DNA of 64,000 nt, taken from NCBI GenBank assembly GCA_030789695.1, contig CM061140.1, forward strand, positions 171,082,319 to 171,146,318, read 5' to 3'. This DNA is from Scilla litardierei. Taxonomy: Eukaryota; Streptophyta; Magnoliopsida; Asparagales; Asparagaceae. The notes beneath the pieces are model-generated. The model made no database searches. It was not told where the DNA came from and saw nothing but the letters and a program-made list of their open reading frames with translations. This document shows positions 22,721-35,770 of the stretch, piece by piece. The position numbers were made by a program, and so were the translations under genes. The stretch's first letter is position 1; each line of letters opens with the position of its first letter.

Positions 22721-24726
22721 GGGAGTTGGTAGTTGAAGATGATGCGGTGTTCGATCGACCTTCAAGCATCAGATGCGTCATTTGTTTGAGCTGGGGAGCT
22801 CGATAACGACCCTCGATGATGGATAATAATCGTCGATCTGCACCACATGGACACGTTAGGGGGGTCGGATCTAGGTTCCGACCCAAATCTCCGCTGATGC
22901 TTAAGTTAGTGTGGAAACTTAAGGAAGAGAGGGAGCTTGGTGCAGCTGAGATCGACCCATGGAGGTTCGTCTCAAGACTAGCGGCGTAAGCTCGAATGTA
23001 TAAGAAGTATCAGCTGAGAAAGTAGAGTTCTATGTCTTAGACCTTGTACCTTGGAAATGTGACCCTTTCCTCTATTTATAGGCGTTCATGGTCCCTTTGG
23101 AGATGTTGGGGTGATAACGGCCACCCATAATGGGGCCACGATCTTTTCCCATTAATAGGAATAAATGTTGTATACGTCCCTGAGATTTATGAGCCCGCCT
23201 TTAATCTCATGTTCGAGTGAGGTGGACTCAATGGTCGACTGACCATTGGGCTTTGACTGAGTCTGTATCGGGCTTCTTTGGTGGGCCTTGCGGGCCATAA
23301 TCATTTGTCGACCGAGTTATCTCGAATGCTGGCCCAAGATTCAACAGACTCCCTATAAAAAAGTGACAGATAACCAATAGATTAAGAGATGTATGATACC
23401 TAATTGTAAATTTAACGTGTGTATCAATCACTATCACATGCTCCCCTAGATCATAGAAAGTGTCAAACTGTTGACTTCTAGGATCTAATATCAATTGTAA
23501 AGAAAAAAATAAATTTACCATTTGTAAATAATAATACTTGGAGCCATGGACCAAAATTGTATCAATGCATTGATATAGATAAATTAAGCAACATTGATAC
23601 CAAATGACATTGCCAAGGAAAAATATAACATGAAACATGTTGGCAACATCAATAGGTTAAGTTTGAGACTATAATAACCAATTGTAAATAATGATCTCAA
23701 GCAAAACCCAAAATGAGAGTTAAAATATGTTTTAAAACTAATTTTAAACATACATAACATATTAACTCCTCCACTGCCATACAAATGGATTAAAAGATGT
23801 ATGCATGAAAATGAAATCCCCTAAGTCCCATTTTCTTGAAAAACAATTTGAAAATATTTTCAAAAACATGAAACATCACACACAGTCAATGGGTAAGCTT
23901 AAGAATAAACATTAAAGCAAGATATACATTCAATATGCACATGCTTGAGGGACCTAAACATTAGGAAACCAAACCCAAGAAGAGTTTGATTTCCTAATGT
24001 AATCACATAAGGTGATCACATTCCTAACTAGAGAGTTGATGTATCTATTCCTCTCATGCACACTACACTTAGTGGGAATCCAAAGACTTAAGAATTTCCT
24101 AGGCAATGGTTTTACCTTTGCAAGAGGGGTGGGTGCGGCATGCTTAGCTGTAGAAATGAATTTCTTGGCATGCATAGAATGAGGATTTTGCTTCTTAGCA
24201 AAAAATGAATAATTTTCATTCTCCCGCATCACCTTGTGATTTACATGTTTCTTGTTAGTGTTATTGTTATACAAGAAAGCATGTTGATTCTTCTTAGGTG
24301 CTTTAGCAATATTTCTAGAATTTGCACCATTTGAAGAAATAGAGGTGGGTTTGAATACCACATTTTGAATATAACCCAATACTCTTATATGATTTACCAG
24401 ATGTTGTTTTTTCAACAAATCGTGAAGTGAATCCCTAGATGAACAAAGCTTTTGAGCTTTTGGGATTTCTCTTCGCTTTTCAACGTAAATTGTTGAATGA
24501 GAGACTCTAAGCTAAGATTTTGGGGGTACTAATTTATCATTTGCAATGCTTAAATCCTTAACTTGAGAGAGAAGTGTCTCTCTCTCACTAATGTCACAAA
24601 TATGCACGTCATTTAAATTTAAACTAGTACACTCTAATTCATGCACCATACTCATAGCATCTTTAAATTTTGCTTTTAATTTAGTGTATGAGTTGAAGCA
24701 CTTACTTGCCCCGTTGGAGATCACAT

Positions 24727-25692
24727 TGTAGCTGTTACAGCCTTATGGCGGGCCCATGTAATTGAGGCCCACATACACTAGAAGCCCAAGCGAACAGCTC
24801 TCCGACCACCCGGAAGGGGTACTAACCCAAACGGAAGATCGCATCTATCCATGGAAGCTCGCCTCTCCGTACGACAAGCTCGCCCCCAGGCCAACTGAAG
24901 AATCTCACCATGACGATCAATATGCTCGCCGTGTCAGGAAGAAGCTCGCCTACTCTCTAACAGGAAACACGACCAGACAGTCCGAAGACGCCGAGCTTGG
25001 TTACCGAGCTTTACGCTCCCCAAGGGTGACCAAGCATAAATATCTCTGAGAGGGTGACATAGGGCCACCTACCCACCATTAATGCAAGAGGTTAAGGGCG
25101 AGAACTGATGGCCGCCCTTCACGTCTCATTAATGCATCTGACACCATCTGACACCATTAATGTGGAAAATATCTCTGACACGCCCCCACCGACCCATCTC
25201 TTCTTCTCCAGCTAAGCAGGCTTAACATCTGATGGGACGACGAGCAACCGACTCTCAGCTCTATAAATACCCCCTCCTGCCTCTATAGAGGGGGTTGGTC
25301 AGTTAAAATCTCTAACTCATTCCAATATTCAAGGTCGGATATCTTCCACATATTTGTGCATTCCTCACAAGCTCGCCACGCTTCGCCGATCTGCCTTAAG
25401 ATCGCCAAGCGTGTTCGAAACACTTATTTCAAGTCATCTACTGACTTAAGTATCGGAGAGGCTATGGGGTGACAGCTAGCCCCACCTTTCTGACGAGTTA
25501 CTACTCTTGCAGGAAGCTCGTCTCAGCTACCGAAAAACAGCGACCTTCTGCGACCTTTAGGAGACCTTGGTTCCTGTAACTCTGAAGCGAGTTCCAAGTC
25601 GTGTTAACCTTGCCATAAGCCAAAAACATGTAATCATTGTACCCGTGAGTCCCAGTAACAATAAATTTCATTGTTGGGTGACTTGACCCGCA
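24727..25692 (+). repeat. Solo LTR of unassigned (gypsy-like) family in copia-B gag
   Basis: An insertion of about 965 bp interrupts gag coding sequence. A TATA-like CTCTATAAATACC lies at about 25258-25270 on plus, followed by a leader-like stretch. AAGCTCGCC and CCGAGCTT words recur between 24850 and 25020. Borders are ambiguous. TGTAGC...CCCGCA (24727-25692) is flanked by ACAT(T), and TGTTACAG...GCAACA (24733-25695) is the alternative with better LTR-like ends but no flanking duplication. No coding capacity and no primer site are visible. Confidence 0.65.
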
Positions 25693-25998
25693 ACATTATC
25701 GATATTCAAGCTCCTCATACGATAGCTTTGGCTTCACCTCATCTTCATCATTGGATTCCTCCTCACTAGAGCTTGACGAAGACTCTTCTCCTTTTTTTCA
25801 TGAAGCATACTTATTCATTGGTATTGAGCCAAGCCTCTACCTCTTCATTACTTGATCTAGAAGAGAGATCTTCCAATGCCATGAAGCACATTTGAGCTTC
25901 CTCCTTATCATCATCTTCTTCGTCACTTGATGAGTCCACATCTGGGTCATCAAATATGCCGACAAGACCCTTCTTTTGGTTCTTGAATTTGGACTTTC

Positions 25999-28986
25999 TG
26001 TCATGCCATATTTAGCACTATACGTGTATTCTACTGAACACACGTCGTATTTTTACCTACGGTGCATACGTAGGCATGAAATAAACGTGAATATCGATGT
26101 ATATAATGTAGTGCAAGGGGGATTGGGCCGTAATGCGTGGCTAAGAGACGAGAAAACGAGATTGAGTGCAGGAGAAGTGTGAAAGACGTCGTGAGTGCAA
26201 TGCAAAACAACAGAAATGTATCGGACGAGTGTGTGTGATGCATGTATGCATGCATGGATGTGCGTGGATGTGTGTAGGGAGAGCCATGCTAGTGTGAAAG
26301 GGGTTAGGAATCAATGGCAACCCCCATAAATTTTTAGAAATGCGAGGGGCAAAACGGTCATTTGGACTAAAACTGCTGTGCGTACATACTAAAGTTGTGT
26401 GTGCATAAAGTAATGGCAAACTTGTAAATATCTAAAATTTGAGGGATATTTTTGGGAGGGTATTTTGGTCATTTAACATGTCTCATGCTTATCCCTAGGA
26501 GCTTCTAGTGCTAGATATTTTAGAGAGAAACTTCTGTCTTTTTCTCCACTTTTCTTCTCTTTCCCTTTTCATTTTTATTTCTTCCTTTTCTTTCCTAATT
26601 AGGCCGGCCACCCTACCCTTCTTTTCCCCCTATTTCATCAAATGAAACCCCTAATTTTCATGCCATAATGGAAGGAATTCAAGCTTGCTTCAAGGGAGAA
26701 AGAAGTAGAGAAGAAAAGAAGAGGAGGAGGAAAAATTCAAGTTTTGAGGTAGGAATCCTCTTGGATTTGGAATTCCATCAAATTGATTTGTGCTATTATG
26801 TTATTAAAGCACGTTTTACTTAATATGTATTAGGGATGGTGAAAATTCATGAGCTATGTTTCAATTTATCAAATTATCCCTAGAAATTCTTAGTAAAACC
26901 AATTCCTTTGAAATTCTGAAATTCTTATGGCTATTGTTGCTTCAATTCTGGATACTATAGCTTGAATTGGGTTTCGAAAAAAATATGTGCTTGTAGATCT
27001 TGAAGTTCTACCCAAAAATCATATAAATTTTGATATATGTTCAATTCAGAAATTAGGAGAAAAAATTCCATCTTTACAACATGTCTGTTTGATCTTCAGT
27101 CTTGACACAGTTCAGAAAAATTGATGTAAATACCTGCACACACAAGGGAATTTGATGTTCTTGGTCCCGTTGGAAACCTAACAAGTTTAACTATAATTTC
27201 ATTAGAGTGCTTATATTTCGAAATTCTAGCTACAACATGCTCAAAAACTTTACAGGCTCTAAAATCTGTCTGAAAAACAGATTTGACACACTTTACCAAA
27301 TAATTCACTATAAATCATATACTTAATATTTTTGCCTGAAATTTTATCTGTGAATTCAGGAATAATCTATCTATAACTTTCATTTGGGACATTTTGTCAA
27401 ATTCTCAATAACACCTGATGATATATGCCCATGTATTGCCAACTTCTACAAATTCCAGCAAGCTGAATTACTAAAGTGGTGTTATGAATTGTTTGGTGTT
27501 GCTAATTCACTCTTTATAGTGCATGATTATTGTTGTTATATGAAAGGTAGATTCTTGGTATATGTTCCAATGGATTTGCTAATATGCTCATGGGCATGTC
27601 ACGCCCAATACGTGTTTGTGAAAATGCCTCAATGAAATAAAATTAGAGAAACTCGCAAAATGAGTTATATATGCATGTATTGTTACGCATGTTATAAATT
27701 GGTGATGATGGAGTCATGGAAAGCATGGTTCAATGTGAAATGGATAATGAATTGAAATGGCTATGATAAAGGGCATGACACTTGGGTGCATGACCCGTGT
27801 CGGTATGAATATGTAATGTGATGCCATGCAACATGACTTCTTCATTACTAAAATGATAAAATGAAACTCTTGAATGTCTCAGTCCTCTCTAATGAGGGTG
27901 AGTTAGCAAAACCCGGGTTTTAGGTGGGATTTGAGTAAATTGTGGATATGAGGCCTAGACTGAGAAGTTGGGGGAAATGATTATGTGACATGTGATATTT
28001 ATACCCACTCGCCTTTACCGGGAGTGGAGGGGATATTTATACGCACTCGCCTTTACCGGGAGTGGAGGTGACATACGGAGGTTGTGTTATTATGTGGAGA
28101 TCCTCACACCTGCCAGGGATGTGGGAGCTGAGAGGCCCGGTGTTGTACAGTGCCCGTGTCCACTGCGCCGTGTGCTATATTCACCCCAAATTTGGGGTGA
28201 AGTCCAGGTCCGGGTATCACACAGTTTACCCAAGTCTCCAATCAATTCAATTATAAAAATAAGAATTTGTGTGTTACTCCTTCTGCTAGCAGCACTTCCC
28301 CTTCCCTTTGCCTGTTTCTGTGTGACTCTGTGTCATGCCTCAGGCACTTGCACTTATTTTATTAGATGATGGTTGCTTGAACACTTGTGTTATTATTATT
28401 ATTATTCGTGTTATCCTATTTTTTTGCAGTAACTCGACATTGGACCGCATGTATGATTCCCTTGTTTAGCTATTTAATTTTTATTATTGTACTTAGCACA
28501 TGCTCTATTTCTCTTGCCTTGCCTTGTGGAATTGATAACCTTAAAATAGTGTTCCAAATCCAAGTTGGTTCCTACTGTGGCACGCATTGACGTGTTCTTC
28601 CCTATTTTTCAGGTAGCAGAGGTAGTATGGTTGGAGGTGACTTGGAGTTGGGTTCCATGGGTAGCTCTTGGTGTGAGATGTAGCTTGCGCAGTGACATGG
28701 TTGTCTTGGAGGTGGAGAGTGATGGGGTATATGTAGTGGTGTACCTGGGTTATGTAAATTAATGGAAGTTGTTATATATGATATGTTGTTATTGATCTAA
28801 GTTATTTATAATGTTGTTTTGATATTACTGTGAAGCTTCACTTGTACTATCCCAGCATGTGCGTAGTGGCCTGCTTGTTCAGTTTCTCCTTTCTCTTTCT
28901 TTTCCTCTCTCATCACCCTCACTCATCAGGATACTTTGAAAAAAAATTTCATTAATGCCAGATATCCTGGGGAATGGGGTGTGCCA
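25999..28986 (+). repeat. Solo LTR, Del/Tekay type (2988 bp) in copia-B gag
   Basis: It starts TGTCATGCC and ends GGGGTGTGCCA, and is flanked by the perfect duplication CTTTC (25994-25998 and 28987-28991). Gag coding is continuous across it. It shares with the LTR at 6744-9295 the leader, TTGAGGTAGGAATCC (26744), the CCCGTGTCCACTGCG block, the palindrome at 28182-28199 and the GGCACGC...ACGTG...TTTTTCAG box (28580-28612). A solo LTR is what remains after recombination between the two LTRs of one element. Confidence 0.9.
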
Positions 28987-29986
28987 CTTTCCTTTCCAAA
29001 ATTTCTTTCATTTCCCTTTGTACGAGTTTTTGGAGGGTTTTGGAAGGGCATTCGGTAGAGCGATGACCTTTACCACTGCAAGTGTAACAAGTAGGAATCT
29101 TGTTAGAATTTGAGGCATACTTTGACAAAGACTTACCTTGGTTGCCCTTTATGAATGCTCTTAATTGCTTGGTAAGCTCCATGATTTCATCACCACTATC
29201 CGCTTCCTCTCCATCTTCTTCACTCGAAGCTTCTCGATGGAATTTCTTTCTCCACTTGATTGGCTCCTTCTCGGCATGTAATGCAATCCCTTTTTGCTTC
29301 TCCGTCTTCTCAGACTTGGAGGGTTGAATCTTCTTCTTGTGTTGAAGCTTTAATTCATACGCCATGAGATTTCCAATGCATTTCTCAACGATTTATTTGG
29401 ACACGTCGTTAGACTCCAAAATACCGTTGGCCTTTGACTCCCATTTGGGTGTAAGAGTGTCAAGGATCTTCTCCACTCGATTCTCTTGGGAAATCACCTT
29501 CTCAAGCCCTTCCAAAGTGTTCACAATATGCGTGAACATTGTAAACATTTCCGAGATGCTTTCTCCTTCCTGCATCTTAAACATTTCATATTTAGATCTA
29601 AACACAGTTTGTTTAGATTTCTTTACCTTTGAAGTCCCTTCATGAAAAATCTCTAATGTATGCCAAATTTCATTGGCTGTTTTGCACATGGAGATGCGGT
29701 TGAACTCATTGTGAGAGACGGCACAATGGAATGAGTTCATAGCCCTCGCATTGTATTTGATTGAGTCCTTCTCCGCCTTTGTCCTTGTGGCCGCGGGTGT
29801 AGTAGGCTTTGCAAAGGGCAACTTCGTGATGTCCCATAGGTCTTGACCCTCCAAGTAGATCATCATCTTGATCTTAAAACTTGGGTAGTTGGTTCTGTTG
29901 AAGGCAGGGGTCGAACGGTTGATAGACCTTCTTCTTGAGACGTAGAGGAAGCGTTGAATGCCATCGTTGTTGTATGCTTCAACCTC

Positions 29987-29998
29987 GCTTTGATACCA
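29987..29998 (-). other. Primer binding site of copia-B
   Basis: GCTTTGATACCA (minus TGGTATCAAAGC) is close to the initiator Met-tRNA complement, two bases from the LTR start at 30001. Confidence 0.8.
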
Positions 29999-30585
29999 AT
30001 TGTAAAGACCGTCAATTCCTTGCAATACTAATAACAAACAATCTAGAGGGGGGGTGAATAGAGTAATGGAAATATTCGTGTAATTAAAAATTAAACTTGC
30101 AAATGCAGAATTATAAGTGCAAGAGAAATTTAAACAACACAATCAAGCAAACGCTAACACAGATATTTTACCCTGGTTTTCCAACTTGGATGCATTCAGC
30201 CTCACCAATATTCACTATGATCCTACATAAGGTAGTGAATACAATCTCACAAAGAGATACCATACACACGGGATTTTTCCTTCACAAGGACTTAACCTAC
30301 CCTACACAAGGGTCTAACTGCCACACAGAGAGAAACTAATTCCCACAGAAAGAATTAGGGTTATCCTACACAAGGTCACAATCATCCCTTCACATGGGTT
30401 AATCTCTCACAAAAAGAGTGATCAACTCCCACAAAGAGAGTAACTAATTCCCACAAAGAGAATTAGGGTTTTAAGAAAAAGATGAAACAAATGACTCTTA
30501 TCTATGCCTTGAAGAGATGAACTTACTCAATAAAGTATCCAAGGCATGGAAGAGGATCTCCAAGTGTTCAGATGAGCTTGATTTC

Positions 30586-32531
30586 TGATCGGCCCAGAAT
30601 TAACTCCAAAACGATGTCGTTTTACCGCAAGCACACGGTATGGTGCCAAGCGGGTATCGAACACGGGGAAGCGGTGCTATACTACCTATCTACTCCTAGG
30701 TTGGGTTAGACTTACGAGTTTATTGTTGGATGCAGATTATGGAGTGTCGTAGTGGTGATGGATGCGAAGGTCGTGTCACTCGATATCGTAAACCGACTCC
30801 ACACAAAGAAAAGAATACAATAAAGAGAAGACTATGGCTTTAGGACTCACCACTAGGATGGTCGGATGTCGATGCTAAGTTAAGACTCTTACGTTGCATT
30901 GGCTTTATTAGGGATTGTCACATCTAAGATGTGAAATTCATGGCTCTAAGCGCCATGAATCTAACGTATTGCATTAACCCTTCTCTCGCGACAGGCGCAC
31001 ATGATCCGTGCATTAAGAATCGACAATATTCATGCCACTCTCGTGGTCAGAATGATCTCAACTCACATCACTCTTGTGGGTTAGAGTTTCGATGTATTTT
31101 GGTGGTTCTCATTGACGCAATGACGGTAGCCGTCAATTAGTAATATAGTTCGTCGGTGGATCCCATCAAGACACGAGCCAGACATAGTCACGAGTCCTAA
31201 TTGAATCCACTAACTCCCTAATTAAGTTTATAGGATACTCCTTAAGCCAATCGATTCCACCGACCGTGGGCACGATCTCAGTACGAGATCTCCTACAAAC
31301 TTTGCTAGATCGGCCAAAATATGTCCCTTTTTAACCAACGCAACCTAAAAATCCTAATTTTACATCTAAATCCTAAAATCCTAGGGCTAATCCATTAGCC
31401 CTAGATAGAACTACTCATGGATCATAGAAAGAGATATGGAATCGATAGAAAACTGCATTGCATGCATTAAGGAGAGATAAACAATAAGCAATCAATAAGA
31501 AGAACTAAAATAAAATTAAAGAGATAGAATACTTAGCTTGATACAAGAGGAGGGGCCTATGGCATGGCCTAACTCCTAAAAGAGTCTCCAAGAGCTCTCA
31601 AGAAAATAAGATCTAACCTCTCCCACCAAAACTCTCCTCTAATGACGGCTACAATCCCTATATATAGTCCCCTCAGAACCCTAGCAAATAACCTAAGAAC
31701 CCCACTGAAATTCTTGCCCAAATCAACTCTGGACGCAACTTAAGTTCTTGGCCCCAGCTAGCTCGGTCGAGTAGAACACATCACTCGATCGAGTTGGTGA
31801 TTTCAGCATGGCAGCCGTCAATGAAGTCTATTATTCACAAAAAATATGAGAAAAATACTTTACCAACTGGAATGATAGAAGATATCAAAAGCGTGAGAGG
31901 CTGTCCGAAAATCTGGGCGCTTGCCTTACTCGACCGAGTAGCCTTCGTGCTCGGTCGAGTAGCCCCCTACTCGATAGAGCTACAGTATATCAGAACTTCC
32001 TCCAAAACACTGCCCGGTTTGATGACGACCCGGGTCGAGTAGGTGAACTGCTCGGTCGAGTTGCTTTGCTACTCGGTCGAGCTACAGTGCCTTGGAGAAT
32101 AGCTCAAAAATTGTCGCTCTATTTGATGCAGCTTGGGTCGAGTTGGCTGTCTGCTCGGTTGAGTAGGTCGTGGCCATTTCTGTGCTAACTCTGCGTGTCA
32201 GCTCGGTCGAGTAGCTGTTGCTACTCGGTCGAGTCACATGGGAAACTGAAGATGGCCTGAGCTTCTCATCTTTCGCTCTCTTCTCCTCCTCTCGTCTTCT
32301 TCTTTGGCATCTCAGGAATGTCATCATGAGTCTTCTAGGTGATCTCACGTCGCCGATCGTCTCATTGACTCCAAATTGCTCCAATATCGCTTCAAATCCT
32401 TGAAATGGGCATAAACGCTCCGAAAGTCATATTGTTCCAAATAATAGCGTAAAAGCGTATAAAATGGGGGTTTGGAGGGTGAAATGCGTCATGAAAATAT
32501 GTGATAATTCAGGCAAAATAGTAGCATATCA
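30586..32531 (-). repeat. Solo LTR of a gypsy family (1946 bp)
   Basis: On plus it starts TGATCGGCCC and ends GCATATCA, flanked by the exact duplication ATTTC (30581-30585 and 32532-32536). Its reverse complement is homologous to the LTR at 874-2480. No internal region remains. It sits in the copia-B LTR and is younger than it. Confidence 0.9.
31757..32235. repeat. CTCGGTCGAG motif cluster in the solo LTR
   Basis: About a dozen copies of CTCGGTCGAGT, CTCGACCGAGTAG and close variants occur in both orientations, as in 1195-1500. Confidence 0.8.
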
Positions 32532-33694
32532 ATTTCACTTGGAGGATTTCCCTAGAGCTAGCTTCAATGCATAAAGAGGATTAGAGCTCTAATGAGTGGG
32601 AAATGTGAGAATAAGAGTGGCTTAATGATTCTTTAAGATATTCAATGCTAACCAAGCGTTCTAAATGAACTTATCCCACTCATATAAATAGTAAGCCCAA
32701 AAAATCCCATAAAACCCAAGCTAGAAGCCAAAGGAAGAATTCTGCAACGGCTAGAATCTGGGATTTTTCGGAAATGACAATCGACTATAAAAGAGTGGAC
32801 AGTCGATTGATCAACGGCTAAATTTAATCCCAACGGCTATAATCTGAGCCAGGACAGACGACTGGAGAAGACTACACAGGCGCATGTACAATGTGCAAGC
32901 ACCTGTAAAGACTTCGTCAGGCGACTGTCACATGGGATGGACTGGAGCTTATGTAATGGCCCTAGTGCCATATACAGTAGGGTATGTATTTGTGTTTGAT
33001 ATGTAGTATATGCTTGCTTGTGTACGTCCGTATTGTGTATAGTAATTTTGTTGAATGCATAGTAATTTCCTACGTGAATGGCTATATGGTTGATTATGAC
33101 ATGAGTTGGATATATAAGTGAATGCTTGTGATTGTATTGGATATGGTGTAGTGAATGTTATTATTGTTTATTAGTAGTGCTAGTAAGCCTATTATTGTTA
33201 GGATTCTTATTGTAGTGCTAGTATGTTATTGGTATTAGTGAATGGTATTGTTATTGGTATTGTTGTTAATGTTGATATTGTTGTTATTATTGTTATTATT
33301 GTTTGGGTCCTAAGGTAATTTTTAGTGGCCAGAGTTGTTTGGGCTTACCATTTATGGTGTTGGGCTTGATTATTGGGCTTGGATTATTAGAAGGGAGAAG
33401 AGAGAAGAGAGAGTTCTTATTAAGGATGGCAAACTAGTAATTACAAAACCAAGTTGAAGGGTAATTGACAGGGGTGTTAGTGCCATGGCACACTTGTAAT
33501 TAAGTTCAGTGTGTGTGTATAGTAAGATGAGAAGAGTGTAGAGAATGGCAACCTTGTAAGTAAGGGGATCATTAGAAATATCTCTATTTTACTAACTTCT
33601 TCATCCTTTTACATTATTCTTTTTGTTTTCTTTTTCTTTTTCAATTCATTATTACCTCTCCCTCTCTTTCCCACGGGAGGCCGAAACCAACAAT

Positions 33695-33880
33695 AAAAAA
33701 AAGAGAAAGAAAGAAATAAATAAATAAAAAGAAATGGAAAGAAAGAGAGAAAGGAGAGAGGAAGAAGAGGAAGGAGAAGGAAGGAGGAGAGAGAGAAGAG
33801 AAGTTCTCAGAAGAGGAAGAAGAGGAAGAAGAGGAAGGAGAATGAAGGAGGAGAAAGAGAAGAGAAGTTCTCTCATCTTG
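33695..33880. repeat. GA-rich low-complexity tract
   Basis: A purine-only-like stretch of GAAG/GAGA words directly precedes the conserved TTGAGGTAGGAATCC box. Shorter purine-rich tracts hold the same place in the other two LTRs (7440-7530, 26695-26740), so it is an expanded version of a family feature. Confidence 0.85.
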
Positions 33881-35770
33881 AATTGAGGTAGGAATCCAAT
33901 TTCCTCTAGTATGCTATTTGATTGTCATTTGTAGAAGTAAAAATCTCATCTTGGTTGAATAATTGCAATTTTGATCTTAATACATGATTAATTTTCATGA
34001 AACACTTTTGTTATTGATGCTGGAAATTTTATCCTTAAAAGTTGAAACTTTGACCAAGTTCTGGGCTTAATTGGCTATTAAGAATGCTTTGGAAATTTTA
34101 TATGTTGTGTATCTCGTAGTTATGAACAACTTTCATTTAGATCATTTTTTCAAATTATAACTGTATGATTTGATAAAAATTCGGATATGCCAATTGGTCT
34201 GGTTTCAATCAAAACTGAACACATTTTACGAAAACGGGTATAACTCTCTGCACACTCTATGGAATCTGCTGTTCTTGGTCTTGTTAGAAAGTTAACACGT
34301 TTATCAACAATTTTATCTCATTGCATAATTTTTGAAATTCCGACTGTAACATGCCCAAAATCGGCAATCAATACAGACCGTGGAATCTGTCTGAAAAACA
34401 GATCTGACAGGCTTCACAAAATAATTCACCATAAATCATATAAACCATATTTTTACATGAAATGTTATCTGTGAATCCAAAACTACCATACCTACAACTT
34501 TCATTTATATTTCATTGTTATGTTGTTCCATACAAAAATATGGAGTTAACTGCCATTCAACCTGACTGTTGTGCAATTTCCAGCAAGCTGAAGTGTTTTC
34601 TAGTGTTTCAAATGATGTGTTATGGTTAGTTCTGTTACTATCATCAATGAATGTTGTCATTAACTAAAAGGAAGCTCATGATGCTATTTGGTAACGATAT
34701 TATAGTATGTTAATAACCATGTTAATAATACCCCTCAGGTGTTTGTGGAAATGTTGAGGTGAAATGTTTATTAATATGTTCATGTTGCTATTAGTCTCAT
34801 GTTGCTATTCGTTTCATGCTATTAGTTTCATGTTGCTAGAAGAGGATCCATATTGTTAGTAGTATTATGTTGTTTTCAATTGAATCGAGGACTTTGTCAT
34901 TATGCTATCTACTTGTTTGTGATAATGTCTACATGTAGTTAAGTATGAAAAGTGAGAATTGTCTTGCATAATTTGGCTATGAGAACTATGGTTGTAAAAA
35001 AATTATATGTGTTGGAATCATATGTGTTGGAAATGAGAACTATGTGGCAAACGTTGTGGTTGGAAAGGTTATATGTGTTGGAATGAGAGGAGGTGAAAAT
35101 GGTGGTTGTTATGTGATTCCTTTTGTTACACGTTAATTTTAATTGAAATGTTAAAATAATTAAGTCCTCTTAAAGGAGGGTGACACGTGGATTGGGGGAC
35201 ACTAAGTTGTGGGGAAAACATGAGGGGCTGGACAGTTGTGTTGGTTGGTGGCCCTCCTGTTCTTGCCCGAGTGGCGGGGAGTGGCGGAAATGAGGAGAAT
35301 TGGAGAAAATGTTGAAAGGGAAATAAGGGGAAAACATGGCTCCTTTAATTAGTAAGAGCGTGTCTTGGGGAGTTTGCCTGTTCCACCCCAATTGGGGGTG
35401 ATGTCCAGTCCCAAGAGGGTCTACCCACTACTTAGGGTCCAAATCACTACTTGATAATTTTCATTACTTTTGTAGCATTGGTAAATGTTGTCTATTTGTG
35501 GTTTCTTTACTTGTAGCTCTTTTATGTCGTATGCCCTCGTTATACACATTGTCTGTTGTATCTGTTGTTCCTTTATTTTATGGGATTATTAAAGTGTGTA
35601 AATGTATTCCTTTTCTTGCCTTTATGTTTAAGTTATGTTACATTCGTATTATGCTATATCATGTCACTTATTGTACCTTCCATGTATACTTTTATGTCCA
35701 TTCCGTTATGTTATCATATCATGTCTTATGGCATACATACCATTGTTGAATAATGAATGCATGTAGAATA

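Larger units (their letters stand above)
13177..23346 (-). repeat. Tat-like LTR split by the LARD element
   Basis: The two parts are 13177-13328 (starting TGTTGGTTAACG) and 22726-23346 (ending GATTCAACA). Together they are about 770 bp with TG...CA ends. The joined segment resembles the TR-GAG2 LTRs in layout: a GGTTCCGACC block near 22870, and on minus a TATA-like CCTATAAATAG (23072-23082). The left flank is Del/Tekay integrase and the right flank is copia-B, with no matching 5-bp duplication (AGTAC against GACTC), so it is a rearranged or truncated copy. It could be the lost 5' LTR of TR-GAG1; that is speculation. Confidence 0.6.
23954..29964 (-). pseudogene. gag of copia-B, split by two solo LTRs
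   Basis: This is the particle protein of a copia element. I take the ATG at 29964 (MAFNASSTSQEEGLS). After a frame change, the UBN2/copia gag domain reads NRTNYPSFKIKMMIYLEGQD and on to about 29393, where TAA interrupts the frame (likely CAA originally). 29365-28992 continues with the zinc knuckle CYTCSGKGHRSTEC. The solo LTR 25999-28986 interrupts next; the frame resumes at 25993 with acidic residues and AQMCFMALEDLSS. The second insertion is 24727-25692. After it, a coiled-coil segment (CFNSYTKLKAKFKDAM) runs at 24724-24512. The region 24418-23954 ends in SSWVWFPNV, like the gag-pol linker of copia-A (44089). No pol follows. Confidence 0.85.

Noticed and set aside
23228..23638. Minus-strand 136-residue frame
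   Set aside because: It spans the junction between the Tat-like LTR and the copia-B tail, so it cannot be one ancestral gene; no domain.
24733..25695. TGTTACAG...GCAACA as exact LTR borders
   Set aside because: The ends look LTR-like, but flanking bases (GTAGC and TTATC) do not match; the 24727-25692 borders give a short duplication (ACAT), so borders were left as ambiguous.
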